DNA of 64,000 nucleotides from Liolophura sinensis (GCF_032854445.1 NC_088306.1:7005924-7069923), one strand, 5' to 3'. Positions 34,845 through 46,625 are shown, counted from the first letter of the stretch. The notes: generated by a model from the letters alone, not told the origin. Program-made: numbers and translations.

Positions 34845-37800
34845 AAGGCATCAATAGCAGAAAATAACACACACTCTAGCACCATGGCTTAAGCAGAATT
34901 AAGGTAAAAGAAAAGTAGTGATGTTAATTTCAGTTTATTAAACGTCACTGGTCTGGAATTCCTGAAAATACTGTGTTGTCATCACATTTAATATGCGATA
35001 ACATTAAAACAATGCAAAAGGAGGATGCTTAGCCCACCAGCAGAATTCAGATGACCTCAGACTGATTCTTGGCCATTTCTGATGAATAAAAGGGGAAATT
35101 ATCAGAACGAATAGCAATTCCCAAAGTGATGAATGATACACAAGAAACAAAACAACGTATGATGACAAAAATGAACGGCCAGATGACAAATTAATTTGTA
35201 ATATACGAATTGCTGCTTTGTAGACAGCTTATACACCACTACTTGAGCTGACATTTAACTGCTTTTCATTGAAAAGGCGACACTACAAAAAAAACTACAG
35301 TCATGAAAATGATTTTCTAAATTCTAACAAGTAACCGGTAAACCAAAAAAAGGAGCAGCAACTAATGCTATAATAACGTCACGGTTACTTGACGAGTAGC
35401 TAGTCTGTTCCGTGAATAATTGATGAAATATAAAGGGGAGAAGTGCCGGAACATCAAGTCTGTCGTCAGATTAAGCCGGTGGGTTATGGGAAGCAGGTCC
35501 GCGGGGTACCGACACTCCCGGTGACAGGAATTCGTACCTAATTAAGCCTTTAAAGGCGGTCACTGACACATCTGAAGTTTTTATGTTGAGATAAAGACGC
35601 CCACCTGAGACTTATTGCCCGTCCATGAGGAAGACGCTACTGAAACATTGATTATTGGAAACTTGTAGATTTGTCACAGCTGTGATGTGCTGTGTTGAGA
35701 AGTGCGCTTAGTCATATTGGTATCTCAGCCACAGCATATTGGAAACACATTGCACATAAAGTGTGAAGTCGGCTGCTTTTTTTGCATGAGTCCATCCTAA
35801 TTTCTTACCTCATATACTTCATTCTTTTACTATTGTGTTGAACGTTGTTAAAATGGAACGTCCATTTTGGTTGACGGCTGGTATACAAATGTCTGTTTTG
35901 ACGCCAAGAGTGTCAAAGAGACAATACACATTGCAAAACTTTAGACACTTAGAGAGAAGGTGTTTGAGGAAACAACTTTGACGCACTAGTTTTTGTAGCA
36001 ATAACCTGTGACGCTACATGAAATCGTTGGACATCACGCAGGATCTAACAAATACTACAAGGCGAGATATTGCTGTCCAGGTAAAGATAATTTACATTGT
36101 CAAAGTTGAAACTATCCGTCTTGTAGTAAAGTTTGCGAGAGAGGAAACCGTTTTGGGCTTTGCACAAATAAAGGTCAAGATAAGATGTACCATTTGGAGA
36201 GTCTGTGGTTTCCTTTAAATCCAGCGAAGGTGGGCTTATATCTTTCACAGCCTTTGCTTTCTATATGGATTGTTTAAAGCTAAGAGATAATCAAAATACC
36301 GCTCAGCCAATGAGAAAGATCTGGCTTGGTGAGGACTACTCCTTAATAGTTGCCGCACAGTCATATTCATACGAGAACAGGTGTATGTCACCCGAGAGGG
36401 GGACACAATTTGCACCTATGCCTATACATTGTTGATAAAAGATTTTTTCGAATTTCACACAGATTAATGCGAACATCAAGCATCTCCATGAACAACAAAA
36501 CATCTTATGGATGGTAAGCTTTGTAAGTAGTGAAACTGAAGAAGGATTTGCTGTTTTTGACGTTAATGCCGCGGTGACCAGTTTCATTCAACACCGATTC
36601 AATTATTGGTGAAACTCTATCAATTAAATCTGTGTGAAGAATACTAGTAGAGAGAGAGTGAGAAAATCCGAAGTAGAGATGACATTACACCATGTGCATT
36701 TGAACGTCTAGTTCCTCAGTGAGACGTTTTGAATTTTTAAGAATCCACATACAATTGAAAACAGAATTTTTCATGGGGACTGATTCATTTTTGGAAGCCA
36801 GTAATGTTGTGGCATATCGGTGTGACGAGAAGATGCGAATATACTCCTATGTTCCAGTAAGACTGATGTTTTAAAACTAGTTTCTCCCGAATATAGGTCG
36901 TTATAGAATACGTCGATGATGCGGCAGTTGTTGTAGTGATATTAAACTCCTCTGCAAGAACCTGATAGTAATGATTCAAATATTATATTATTAGGAGCTC
37001 CCGCAGGAACAATAACCTATCTTCTCTGAAGGTCATCAAGTACCTTTAATCAAGTACCAGGATCCTCTAGAACTTTTTTGGCTGTCCCATGAGCATTTGT
37101 ATTATGAAGATGGATTGCATACACAGCCTTTTTTTCTACTCACTCAAGCCAAGTGTCACTGGCTGAAGGTTATATCTTTTCTTTCTGCAAAGTTTTCAAA
37201 CGTCGAAAAGACAGTTTTTGTATTACTTACTTCTGACCCCTTAAAGGGAGACTTTGTAAATCATTATTATTTACAATATAAAAAATAATAATTTACCAGT
37301 GATGACATGTTTGCACGGATGGTAAGAAAAGTCTGACGATTGACAGTCACAACTATATCCGCCAGAAGTATAATCGGACATCTCAAAATCTTTAGGTGCT
37401 TTCCCGCAACTGACATTAGTTGTTTGAAACAAAACCTACCAGACAGCTGACAGTTATGTTGCTATGAATAGACATCTGATTAAACTTCCTCCTACCATGG
37501 CTGCGTTGACTTCTTTGATGGCATTTGAACTGTTATGTTAGAATGGTGTGGTTGACTGTTTACTAGGTTTCCAACCCCATAACAAGTTACCGCCAAGTTA
37601 ATGAGGGTTTGGTAGATAAGTGTTATGTTGGAGAAGAGAAACATGAAACCGTCTGTTAGGAGAGGATTTTGCAAAGGAGTGTTCGTCATCTCAAACCTGC
37701 CTCTGCGCTTTAATGCCCCAATAATGACAGCCTTTGTGGTGTACTTTTTGAATGGTCTTTGTATGCTTGTGTTAATTATCATTATCTCAGAACAAACTTA

Positions 37801-39870
37801 TCTTTTCTCTTCAATATGGACAAATGAGTGTTATTTGATTATTATTGTTGTGTTTGGACTGCGTTCTGTTTTTGTGTTGTCTGTTTTTCAAAACATCTCA
37901 GTCTGATCTGCTCTGTGGCTTTAGCACCATAGGGGTGGGTGGGAGGGGGGTGTGTGGATATATATAACCAAATGGTTGATGAAGGTAGATGTTCATTTTC
38001 TAGAAGATGTGGGACGTGCAACCGTTTGGTAGAAGATCCATACAGCGTGTACATAAATACATCAGCTTTCAGCATGTATTATTGCTTGTGTATTACTTTA
38101 CGGTTTCAACCAACGTCACGATTTACTGCTGCAAAAATGGTGTGCCAAGATTATTCCGTCACGCTCCATCAATTACGTCTTACGTTAAAAAAGGAGTATA
38201 ATTATCTTGTAAGTAAATATAGACAGAGCGTCCAATATCTGTCACTTGGCTTCATAAACATGTCTAATTCCGCTTTTCCGGAGACTATATTCGTGTTGAT
38301 TATTAACATTTTACAACTAACATGGCGCGCCATTTTTATGCTGATGTGAATCTAATTCATTGCGTCCTTCCAACATCATAGAAAACGGTTCACTACTGAT
38401 TCTCTCTCAAAAATCCGTTATATCGGTAATTGTTTCGTTTTTGTTTTTTGGTTTTGAGAATTGGCCTTGCGATTATTTACCCGGAACGACTATATTGATT
38501 GACGGCTGGTGAGCGAATGTCTGCCTGGACAGATAGATTCCACAAATAGACTATGTGACGTGTTGTTTTTTGATTGGCTGATCAGTAGTTGGCGGATATT
38601 TTCTTATGGTTTGAATACGTTTATGGTTGTTATACGAATGTCTATTTTGACGTGTTCATTCATGTAAGTTCTTTTCTTCAGTGTATGGCGCAACCAAGAC
38701 ATTTATGAAGTACACTTGCTGCAAATAAAACCATTTCTTAAAATCCAGTTGGAATTTAACTATGGAAAAAAAATATCAGAAACGTTATCCACTGACAGAT
38801 TTCCACTCACAAGCAGAAATAATAACAAGATATTTAATGATAACAAGTGATACTGCAATCCTCCATGATATCTCGTGGAAGTGTCCCTACGTTTGGATTA
38901 TATAGAAAGGGAAGGAAGCAAGATAGCGCGCTCAGGAACACATGGGTTTAAGTCCGGGAGATACGTGGATCGATTTGTGTTATGTCCGGAAGAGGACGTT
39001 TTTTCAATACCGAATATTCCTCTTGCGGATAAAGACAATATTTACACGAAGAGAAAGAAATATAACCTGAAGGGAATAATATAATTCTTACCGCTCTTTT
39101 CCTTTCTTTTCTCGGGATTTCCATCACCTTTTTCTCAAGAGTCAATAATTCGCTGTTATCAATGTGTTATCTTTGCACGAAAATCCAGCTTTTTTCTTTG
39201 AGGTGTTTTTGCCTGTTATTGACCACTGGAGGCGCTGTTTTTATTTTGGAGGTGTCTTTTCACTCTATCCGACACCTGACAAGAGGAAAGCGTAGGCATC
39301 AAGGCATTCGTGAAAGAACAAACCACCACACTCCATATAAATTATGTTGCTTCTTTGTCTTTAACAATCTTCATCAATCATGTCGGTTCTTGTGCCTAAA
39401 AACACACATCGCTGTCTAGCTGGAGAAAGCCCTTTAGAAATATCCTGGACGTCTTGTGTACCAAGGTGGCAGCGATGCCGCATTAAAGTTTCAAAAGAAC
39501 AAAAAGAAAAGATGTTACCAATTTACATGTCAAATCCCTTGTGAATATTTCTTAACCAAAAACCGTGTCATTTCACTCATGTCATTTCACGTACATGTTT
39601 TAGATTTTAATTTACAGTGGATTCCTATTTTGATTACTTCTTTTAAAAATATTTAAATTGATTTGTTCATCTATTTGATTGTCTTTTTTTTTACCCTAAA
39701 ATTTATTTAAACGCAGTATACCCCAGGATGTCCTACAACGTATATATGTATATAACAGCGATAAAGTCTAATAATGAAGGTAGCTGGAACACTTGGAATA
39801 AAGCAAGTTGATTATGCCTTGCCAGGTATCTGATTATCCTTGTTCGCCGCAGGACAAAGGAGAGTTGGAT
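34845..39870 (+). repeat. Tandem array unit 4, more diverged
   Basis: Collinear with units 1-3 but with more substitutions, especially at 35.1-37.9 kb and after 39.46 kb. It lacks the shared SINE (empty site near 37490) and has a shortened G-rich tract near 37.93 kb. It carries a unit-specific insertion at 36009-36953. The last 400 bp (39463-39870) are strongly diverged from the ends of units 1-3. Confidence 0.9.
36009..36953. mobile_element. 945-bp insertion specific to unit 4, unknown class
   Basis: Absent from units 1-3. It is flanked by GCAATAACCTG (35998-36008) and GCAAGAACCTG (36954-36964), an 11-bp direct repeat with one mismatch. No tRNA head, LTR, TIR or poly-A tail was seen. The longest plus-strand frame (36018-36218, 66 codons) has no known domain, and a splice-donor-like 'cag|gtaaag' lies near 36080. 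The alternative is an ancestral segment deleted between direct repeats in the ancestor of units 1-3. Confidence 0.6.
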
Positions 39871-39895
39871 TCGATCCTTGGACAAAATTGTTCAG

Positions 39896-40140
39896 AGGGT
39901 GGCGGGTTGTGACCGAGTGGTGAAGGCCTCACTTTGAATTCACAGTGAATTCTCTCGAGTTCACGGTGTGTGTGACCTTGCTGACAATAAACCTACGGCC
40001 ACAATCTGGCGGGGTTTTGCGAAGTCTAACGTTCGTTGCACACCGTTTATCAACGACCAGTATCATATGCATCTCTGACGTCTGACATGAAAAAGATCGA
40101 TGGTTTACGACGTGCACGCCGGCTTCATGCACCCATCATT
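39896..40140 (+). mobile_element. Family B SINE
   Basis: The head 'tgaccgagtggtgaaggcct' resembles a Ser/Leu-type tRNA A-box region. It is followed by 'cgagttcacggtgtg', then the body landmarks 'ctaacgttcgttgcacacc', 'catatgcatctctgacg' and 'gatggtttacga'. A sister copy is at 41462-41690. Confidence 0.65.
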
Positions 40141-40249
40141 GTATCAGACAAAATTTATTGAGGATAGAAAGGAGAATTAAATAAATAAAAAAAACACAAC
40201 TTTTATTCACTAACTTTACAAACGCCTTAACTTTTGCAGCAGATAAAAA

Positions 40250-41440
40250 AGACGCAAGATAGCGTGCTCAGGAACATTGGGGTCTCATCGCGGAAGGTTG
40301 GGAGATCGATTTGTGTTACGTCCGGAAGGAGTGTTTGCTACAATACACAATATTCCCTATGCGGATAAAGACAATATTTACATGAGGAGAAAGAAACATA
40401 ACCTGACAAAGAATCATGAATTTATTACTGCCATTTTTCCTTCTTTTCTCGGGATTTCCAAAGCCTTTTTCTCAAAGAGTCAACAATTCTTTGTTAACAT
40501 GTAATGTCTTTGCACGAAAATCGAGTGTTTTCCTTTGAGGTGCTTTTGCCTGTTATTGACCACTGGACACGGGGTTTTTATATTGGTGGTGTCTTCTCAC
40601 TCTATCCATCTGACATCGTACAAGAGGAAAGCGTAGGCTCCAGGGCATTCGTGAAAAAACACACTGCCACACTCCATATAAAAATATGTTGCTTGTTTGT
40701 CTTTAACAATCATCAAAGGGAGTTTTTGGGCCTAAAAACGGACTTAAAAAGAACAGCGCTATTACGGTGGAGAAAGCCCATAAATTATTTATAGTAGCGT
40801 AAAGTCCTTTACAAACACCATTGACGTCTTCGATGTATCTTATACGGGCGGCAGCGAACACGCACTACAGTTTCAAGAGAGCAAAGAAAAGTCTGTTGTT
40901 AAATGAGCATTCTAACGGAAGATCCTGGATGGTTTCTCAACGGCTGCACAAAGTTTCTCTGACGTACGGATACATAAAGTATTAGACTGGCGAGCTCAGG
41001 TATGAATATTTGATGTTTTAACCACAGGACAGAATATGTTACATGATGAATATTTGCCGTACGGTTGATGTTGCTGTGAAATAATATTAGCAGTTCATAT
41101 GTCAAATATTTTTAGTTACAACCGATGTCACGCCACACGTGTCTTTCGCGTACATGTTTTAGATTTTATTTTACAATGATGTTCCATTTTTTGTTATTTG
41201 TTTAAAAAATGTTTAAATTTTTATGTTTATTTATTTGATTGGTCTTTTACTCGCGAAGCCATTTTAAGCACAGTATATCCCAGGATGTTCCGCTATATAA
41301 AATGTATATACCAATGATTCGGTTTATTTGTGGAAGAAGCTGGAATATACTGAATAAAAAAAATAACTATTCCTTGCCAGGTATCTGTTTATCCTCGTTC
41401 GCTGCAGAACAAAGGAGAGTTGGATTGGAACCTTTGACAA
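40250..41440 (+). repeat. Diverged partial copy of the array unit (last third)
   Basis: Collinear with about 28740-29900 of unit 2. Landmarks include 'agatagcgtgctcaggaaca', 'gatcgatttgtgttacgtcc', 'cctgttattgaccactgga' and 'ctgtttatcctcgttcgctg'. It is clearly older than the four main units. Confidence 0.85.
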
Positions 41441-41461
41441 CATTGTTCAGAGGGCGGCGTG

Positions 41462-41690
41462 TCGTGGCCAAGTGATGAAGGCCTCACTTTGTCGCAGTGA
41501 ATTCTCCCGAGTTCATGGTGTGTGGGACCTTCGTGATAATAAGAGTACCGCCACAGTCTGGTGAGGTTTTGCGGAACCTAACGTTCGTTGCAGACCGCTT
41601 AATTTCAACCAGTATCGTGTAAATCTCTGTACGTCTTCCTGCACCCATAAAACTGAAAGCCATGGTGTGAGAGAAAAATTATTGAGTATG
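41462..41690 (+). mobile_element. Family B SINE
   Basis: 'gtggccaagtgatgaaggcc' head, 'ccgagttcatggtgtgtggg', 'ctaacgttcgttgcagacc' and 'tctgtacgtctt'. It is embedded at the same relative place as the copy at 39.9 kb: both follow an 'acaaaggagagttggatt...ttgttcagagg' segment. The SINE may therefore be older than the duplication of this end block. Confidence 0.65.
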
Positions 41691-42150
41691 GTGTTAAAAG
41701 GAGAATCTACGAAATAAACTATCGAGATATTTAGGTTATTTTTGGTAAGATCGATGTTAATATTCGATTAAAACAATTATGAAAGTTTTAAAGCGCAAAA
41801 TGTAACATTTATGTAGGAAATAGAATCAAATGTATATCATGGAAGTTTATATAAAAAACGGCTCGTATCCGAATGGCTATTGTCACGCCTATATTCATGT
41901 ATGTTTTCCTTCTTTCATTATGTCCTGCCAACAAGATGTTCACTTAAGTACGTAGCTTTCTTAGAAAAGAGCCAAGAGCTCTCTTTCTTGATATCCACTC
42001 GAAATATCACTGGCGTGGTGTTGTTTTCTTCCATATCCCAAAGTTACCTTTTGTACATCTATCGATAGATTCCCATATACAATCATAAGCGCCTCAGAAT
42101 TTGTTTTTCAAATTATACTGTAATCTTTTTATTGCAAAACACAGCTCATT
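41691..42150. other. No recognisable feature
   Basis: AT-rich unique-looking DNA between two diverged unit fragments. Confidence 0.4.
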
Positions 42151-42243
42151 TCTTTACTAACTTTACAAATGTCTGAATATTTGCATCAGATAAAAGGTGG
42201 AAACACAGCGTGCTCAGGAAGATTGGGGTTTCATCCCTTAGGA

Positions 42244-42371
42244 TACGTGGATCGATTTGTGTTAAGTCCGGAACGTACGTGGATCGATTTGTGTTAAGTC
42301 CGGAACGTACGTGGATCGATTTGTGTTACGTCCGGAAAGTACGTGGATCGATTTGTGTTACGTCCGGAAAG
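42244..42371 (+). repeat. 32-bp minisatellite, four copies
   Basis: Copies start at 42244, 42276, 42308 and 42340 with exact 32-bp period. Each begins 'tacgtggatcgatttgtgtt'. The first two carry 'aagtccgg', the last two 'cgtccgg'. The homologous place in the other unit copies has a single copy. Confidence 0.95.
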
Positions 42372-42626
42372 AGACGTTACTTCAACACAGAATATGCCCA
42401 CGCAAAAAGAAAATATTTACCTGAGAAGAAAGAACTTCTTTGACCTGACAAAGAATCGTACATGTATTACTGCTCTTTTTGTTTCTTGTCGCGGGATTTC
42501 CATGGTCTTTTTCTCAAAAGTCAATAATTCCCTGTTAACAATGTTTTGTCTGCACGAAAATCCAGCTTTTTCCTTTGAGGTGTTTTTGCCTGTATTGACC
42601 ACTGGACACCGTGTTTTTATATTGGA

Positions 42627-42891
42627 TTTATTTATTTATTTGATTGGTGTTTTATGCCGTACTCAAGAATATTTCACTTATTCGACAGCGGCCAGCATTA
42701 TGGTGGGTGGAAACCGGGCAGAACCTGTGGGAAACCCACGACCATCCGCAGGTTGCTGACAGACCCTCCCATATACGACCGGAGAGGAAGCCAGCATGAG
42801 ATGGACTTGAACTCACGGCGACCACATTGGTGAGAGGCTCCTGGATCATTACGCTGCGCTAGCGCGCCAACCAACTGAGCCACGGAGGCCC
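42627..42891 (-). mobile_element. Family A SINE, full length
   Basis: Reading the minus strand: 'cctccgtggctcagttggtt' (A box), 'gtgagttcaagtccatctca' (B box), 'cggatggtcgtgggtttccc', 'aatgctggccgctgtcg', then the 3' end and an (ATAA)n tail (from 42643 down). It is flanked by an imperfect target duplication around 'ttttatattgga' (ending at 42626) and 'ttttatgttgga' (from 42894). Confidence 0.92.
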
Positions 42892-42963
42892 CTCTTTTAT
42901 GTTGGAGGTGTCTTCTCACCCTATCCATTCGACACCTCACAAGAGAAAAGCGTAGGCCCCCAA

Positions 42964-43079
42964 GCCCATTTGCACGAAGCACCTTAAACCTAACAGCACA
43001 CTGAGACTTAATATCTACAGCGCTGGTAGAGATGGTAGTCACATGCTCTTAACGTTAAGAGGGCTTCGTGCAAGTGGGC
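42964..43079. mobile_element. Short inverted-repeat element (MITE-like)
   Basis: Ends are GCCCATTTGCACGAAGC (42964-42980) and GCTTCGTGCAAGTGGGC (43063-43079), inverted with one mismatch. The element is 116 bp and contains the palindrome 'cttaacgttaag'. The homologous unit copy near 40637 reads straight through ('cgtaggctccagggcattcg'), so this is an insertion. There is no coding capacity. Confidence 0.85.
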
Positions 43080-43477
43080 CCAGAGTATTCGTGAAAAAAC
43101 AAACCGCCACGCTTCATATAAATTATGTTCTTGTTTGCTTTTAACAATCATCAAACTGGGTTTTGGGGCCTAAAAATGAACTTGAAACGCACGGCACTGT
43201 CGAGCTGAAGAAGCGGTAAAATAATTTCTAGCAGTGTAAAGCCCTTTACGTGAAGCCCATCCTGGACGTCTTGTGTGCACCTTATCCCGGTGAGAACGAT
43301 GCTGCATTAAAGATTCATAGGACCAAAGAAAAGTCTTTTGTTAAATGAGCATTCTGACGGATAAGCCTGGACAACTGATATATAGACAATTAGATTGGCG
43401 AGCTCAGCTGCGAATATTTTATATTTTTAAACCACAGACCAGAATACATTAGATAATGAAAAATTGGCATGTGGACA

Positions 43478-43580
43478 CCCCTTAGCACCTGGGCTTAAGC
43501 AGAAATAGGTAAAAAAAATACAGGGATGTTAACTGCAATTTATTAGACGTCACTGGTCTAATGGGCTCGGCGTCACTGGG
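43478..43580 (+). repeat. Family M fragment
   Basis: 'gcttaagcagaaataggtaa' and 'gacgtcactggtcta' match the 3' half of family M, here inside a diverged array-unit copy. Confidence 0.7.
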
Positions 43581-43770
43581 CTCATGCCGCATGTGGCTTT
43601 CACTTACATGTTTCAGGTTTTAATTTACAAGGGAGTTCTATTTTTTTGGTTATTTATTTAAAAATGTTAAAATTTATTTGTTTATTTATTTCATTAGTCT
43701 TTACCCTCCGAAATTGTTTAAACGCAGTATACCCCGGGATGTTCTACTATTTATTATTTATACATCAGTG

Positions 43771-44598
43771 AAATCCCAGTATTTCCTTCATTGATAAAAT
43801 GATATCTTCACTAGCTAGGTATCACTTTTGTTATTACATTTTGCTATTACACTGCTGGAGACCTTGACCCATGACATCATGCATCACAAGGCCGTGCACT
43901 TCCGCGCAATATACAGTTCGCCAAAAAAGAGGTAGAAATTCTTCATGTACTTACTTTACGCAAATACCTATATTGCATTAGCATTAACCACCTTTGTTAA
44001 AGGTATTCTTACTTAAAGACAGCGTTTAAAACTGCAAAAAAAGGTTTTGTGAGCGGGGATGTGAACAAAATTGCAGCGCGTATGAATAGAATCAGAATTA
44101 AGAAAATAAAATTTTTTTTCACGGATGAAGCAGATAAACTGATACAAATTTATATATGTAGAGAAAATATCTCTATATTCGCGTCTCGTGGGTTATCATT
44201 TCCACCTCTCACCTATTCAACCTTCACTGTGCAATATCCTCTATTTATTATTTATATAAAGGTGATATGTCATGATTTCCTTCACTGATAAAAGCATTAT
44301 CTCACTGTCTAGGGTTAGATATCACTTTTGTTATTACACCCCGACGCCTTGACGTCAAAAAGAAACATTTTGTTTTATGATGTTCCTATCCGAGCTTGGG
44401 AGAATGGCGTCATAACACAAGTTCAGTCAACTTTAACATTTCTTACGTCACGCAACAAGACACGACGTCATGCATGACATCATATTCAACGTCACGCTCC
44501 ATACACAAGTCTGTGAAGGCCTCTTGCTGAAAACATGGTTTAAACTTCTTCAAAATCACAAAATCACGATATTGTTAAAATAGAAAAAAATAAATAGA
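43771..44598. repeat. Diverged local duplication, otherwise unannotated
   Basis: A block with 'tttccttca.tgataaaa', 'tatcacttttgttattaca' and 'cttgacgtcaaa/cttgacccatgac' occurs near 43780-43885 and again near 44270-44360. No gene. Confidence 0.5.
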
Positions 44599-44687
44599 AT
44601 ATTGTACAGTGAAGGTTAAATATCATAAATATTTTTCAACTTTTACTCGAAACACATTTATGATATTCAACCTTCATTATGCAATAT
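44599..44687. repeat. Imperfect inverted repeat, 32-nt arms
   Basis: Arms 44599-44630 and 44656-44687 pair with about four mismatches around the shared 'gaatatcataaat'-type core. The loop is 25 nt. No target duplication was recognised. Confidence 0.7.
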
Positions 44688-44689
44688 CT

Positions 44690-44830
44690 TCTACATATAT
44701 ATACATAACGGCGATGAAGTTTATTGGTGGAGGAAGCTGGAATACCTGCACTGAAAAAAGTTAATTATTCCTTACCTGATGATCCTGGTTCGCCGCAGAA
44801 CAAACGAGAGTTGGATTCGATAAATATGTA
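44690..44830 (+). repeat. Fragment of the array-unit end
   Basis: 'gtggaggaagctggaatac' and 'gttaattattcctta' match the block near 24.93, 29.82 and 34.71 kb, followed by 'cgagagttggattcgat' as at 39.86 kb. Confidence 0.75.
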
Positions 44831-45039
44831 ACATTTATGTAGGGAATAGTAACTCATGTATGTCATGGAAGTTTATATAAAACTTTGATGACATTTATGT
44901 TTTTATAAAAAAATATGCGCCTCTATAAATCATAGTTTATCTGTTCACTAGTTAATCTGGGTGGCGATGTTTTCAGGCGTAATTAGAGATGCGTTCACAT
45001 GTAGGCTACAATGTTTGGTGTCGCCATTTTTACCCGCCA

Positions 45040-45890
45040 CGCCCATATTGCTTGACGGCTAGTATACGTGCAAATTGATAATTATATTTCACAGCCATAT
45101 TACTCAAATGCCAAACCATTATTATCTAACGTATTCTGTCTTGTGGTTAAATAATCAAATGTTCGCACCTGGGCTTGCCAGTCAAATAGTCTATATATCA
45201 GGACGTCACAAGCGATTTGCTGCCACCCGGATAAGGTGCACACGAAACGTTCCGGATGCTTGTAAAGGGCTTTACGCTGCTGTGAAGTATTTATCGACTT
45301 TCTCTAACTTGACAGCAACATGTATTTTGAGTCCGTTTTTAGGCCCAATAAATCCGATTTGATGACTTGGTGAAGACAAACAAGCGATATAATGTATAGG
45401 GCGTGGCGTTTTTCTTATTTCTCCCTTCAGTGCCCTGTAGGTTACGCTTCACTCTGGTCAGGTGTCAGATAGATGGTGTGAGAAGTCGATTTCAGCATAA
45501 AAACGACAGCTCCACTTGACAATAAGAGGCAAAAGCACCTCAGTCGTGCCAAGATAACACGTTGTCATCAGAGAAGTATTGAATCTTTAAAAAAAGACGA
45601 TGTACCTCCGGAGACAAGAAACAAAAAGAGCAATAATAAATTTATGACTCTTTGTCAGGTCATGGCTCTTTCTTCTCACGTAAAACATTGTCTTTTTGCG
45701 CATGGGGAATATTATGTATTGAAGTAACGTCTTCTTCCGAAAGTAACACAAATCGATCCGGGATACCTTCAAGGAATAAACCTCAATGTTCCTCAGCACG
45801 CTACCCTTCGCGCTTTTTTATCTGGTGCAAAATTAAGGCATTTGTAAAGTCAGTAAAAAGAGCTTTTAGTCAACATGAAGGATTATAGTA
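45040..45890 (-). repeat. Inverted diverged copy of the array-unit last third
   Basis: The minus strand is collinear with 40250-41090. Examples are 'agcgtgctgaggaacattg' (near 45800 reversed), 'gatcgatttgtgttactttc', and 'cgtaaagccctttacaagc' (near 45270 reversed). This is the only copy in opposite orientation. Confidence 0.85.
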
Positions 45891-46329
45891 TCATTTGACA
45901 AACAAATTCTGTGTCTAGGCATCTGTCAGTAGGTGATGCCAAAGGTATGTAAGAAAATAGTATTACACCAGCTATATTACAACTGAATATCAAGAAAGAA
46001 AGCTGAGCCTAATGGCTCTGTTCAAAGGAGTCAGTGTAAAGCTATTGTACTTGAAAGAGCATCTTGTTGGCATGACATAATGAAAGAAAGAAAACATACG
46101 TGAATATAAACATTACAGTAGACATTCGTTTTCATAGATGATGTCTGTGTGTGTTTTTGTTTTCTTGAAAAAAATGTTTAAACGACGTATAACTCGGGGA
46201 GGCTTCACTGTATACATGGCATACACCACATTTATTGCTGGCCTAAAGTGGAGTGCTGGGAATAAGGAAAAAAGTTCTTCTTCAACAGTTATATGCTTAA
46301 CCCCGCCGCCGAAGCCGTTGGAGGAGTTG
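45891..46329. other. No recognisable feature
   Basis: Unique-looking sequence. No gene or repeat family was identified. Confidence 0.4.
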
Positions 46330-46625
46330 ATTTTCAGCCTTTGACACCATTGGACAGATGAATGAGGGGCGTGACCCAATGAATATGACTTCAATCACGA
46401 CATTGGACTGGGAATTTGTCACAATTTCCCTCGAGTTTTCTGTTGAGACACGAGGGACAACGATGACAAAAAAAACCCCACGACGACACTCGGGTCTTCA
46501 CGTAGTCTAACATTCGGTGCAGTCTGCTTACCTTTTGTGCCAGTATGGTGTGCATATCTGTACGCTTCCCTTGAGAAACGTCCTCTGTATCTTGCCAATG
46601 GCCGATGGTTTACTCCAGTCTTATG
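46330..46625 (+). mobile_element. Degenerate family B SINE
   Basis: Body landmarks 'agtctaacattcggtgcag', 'gtgtgcatatctgtacgc' and 'gccaatggccgatggtttac' are preserved. The tRNA-like head is badly eroded. Confidence 0.55.

Larger units (their letters stand above)
42160..43770 (+). repeat. Second diverged partial copy of the array unit
   Basis: Collinear with the same last-third block (from 'agcgtgctcaggaaga' at 42208 to 'ataccccgggatgttctac' near 43730). It is interrupted by a 32-bp minisatellite expansion, a SINE, a MITE and a family M fragment. Confidence 0.85.

Noticed and set aside
18416-39870. rDNA, 5S, histone or snRNA gene cluster as explanation for the tandem array
   Set aside because: No rRNA, snRNA or histone sequence is recognisable in the unit on either strand.
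18416-39870. Helitron tandem array
   Set aside because: No Rep/helicase coding and no clear TC start or CTRR-plus-hairpin end could be fixed. It cannot be excluded for a non-autonomous element.
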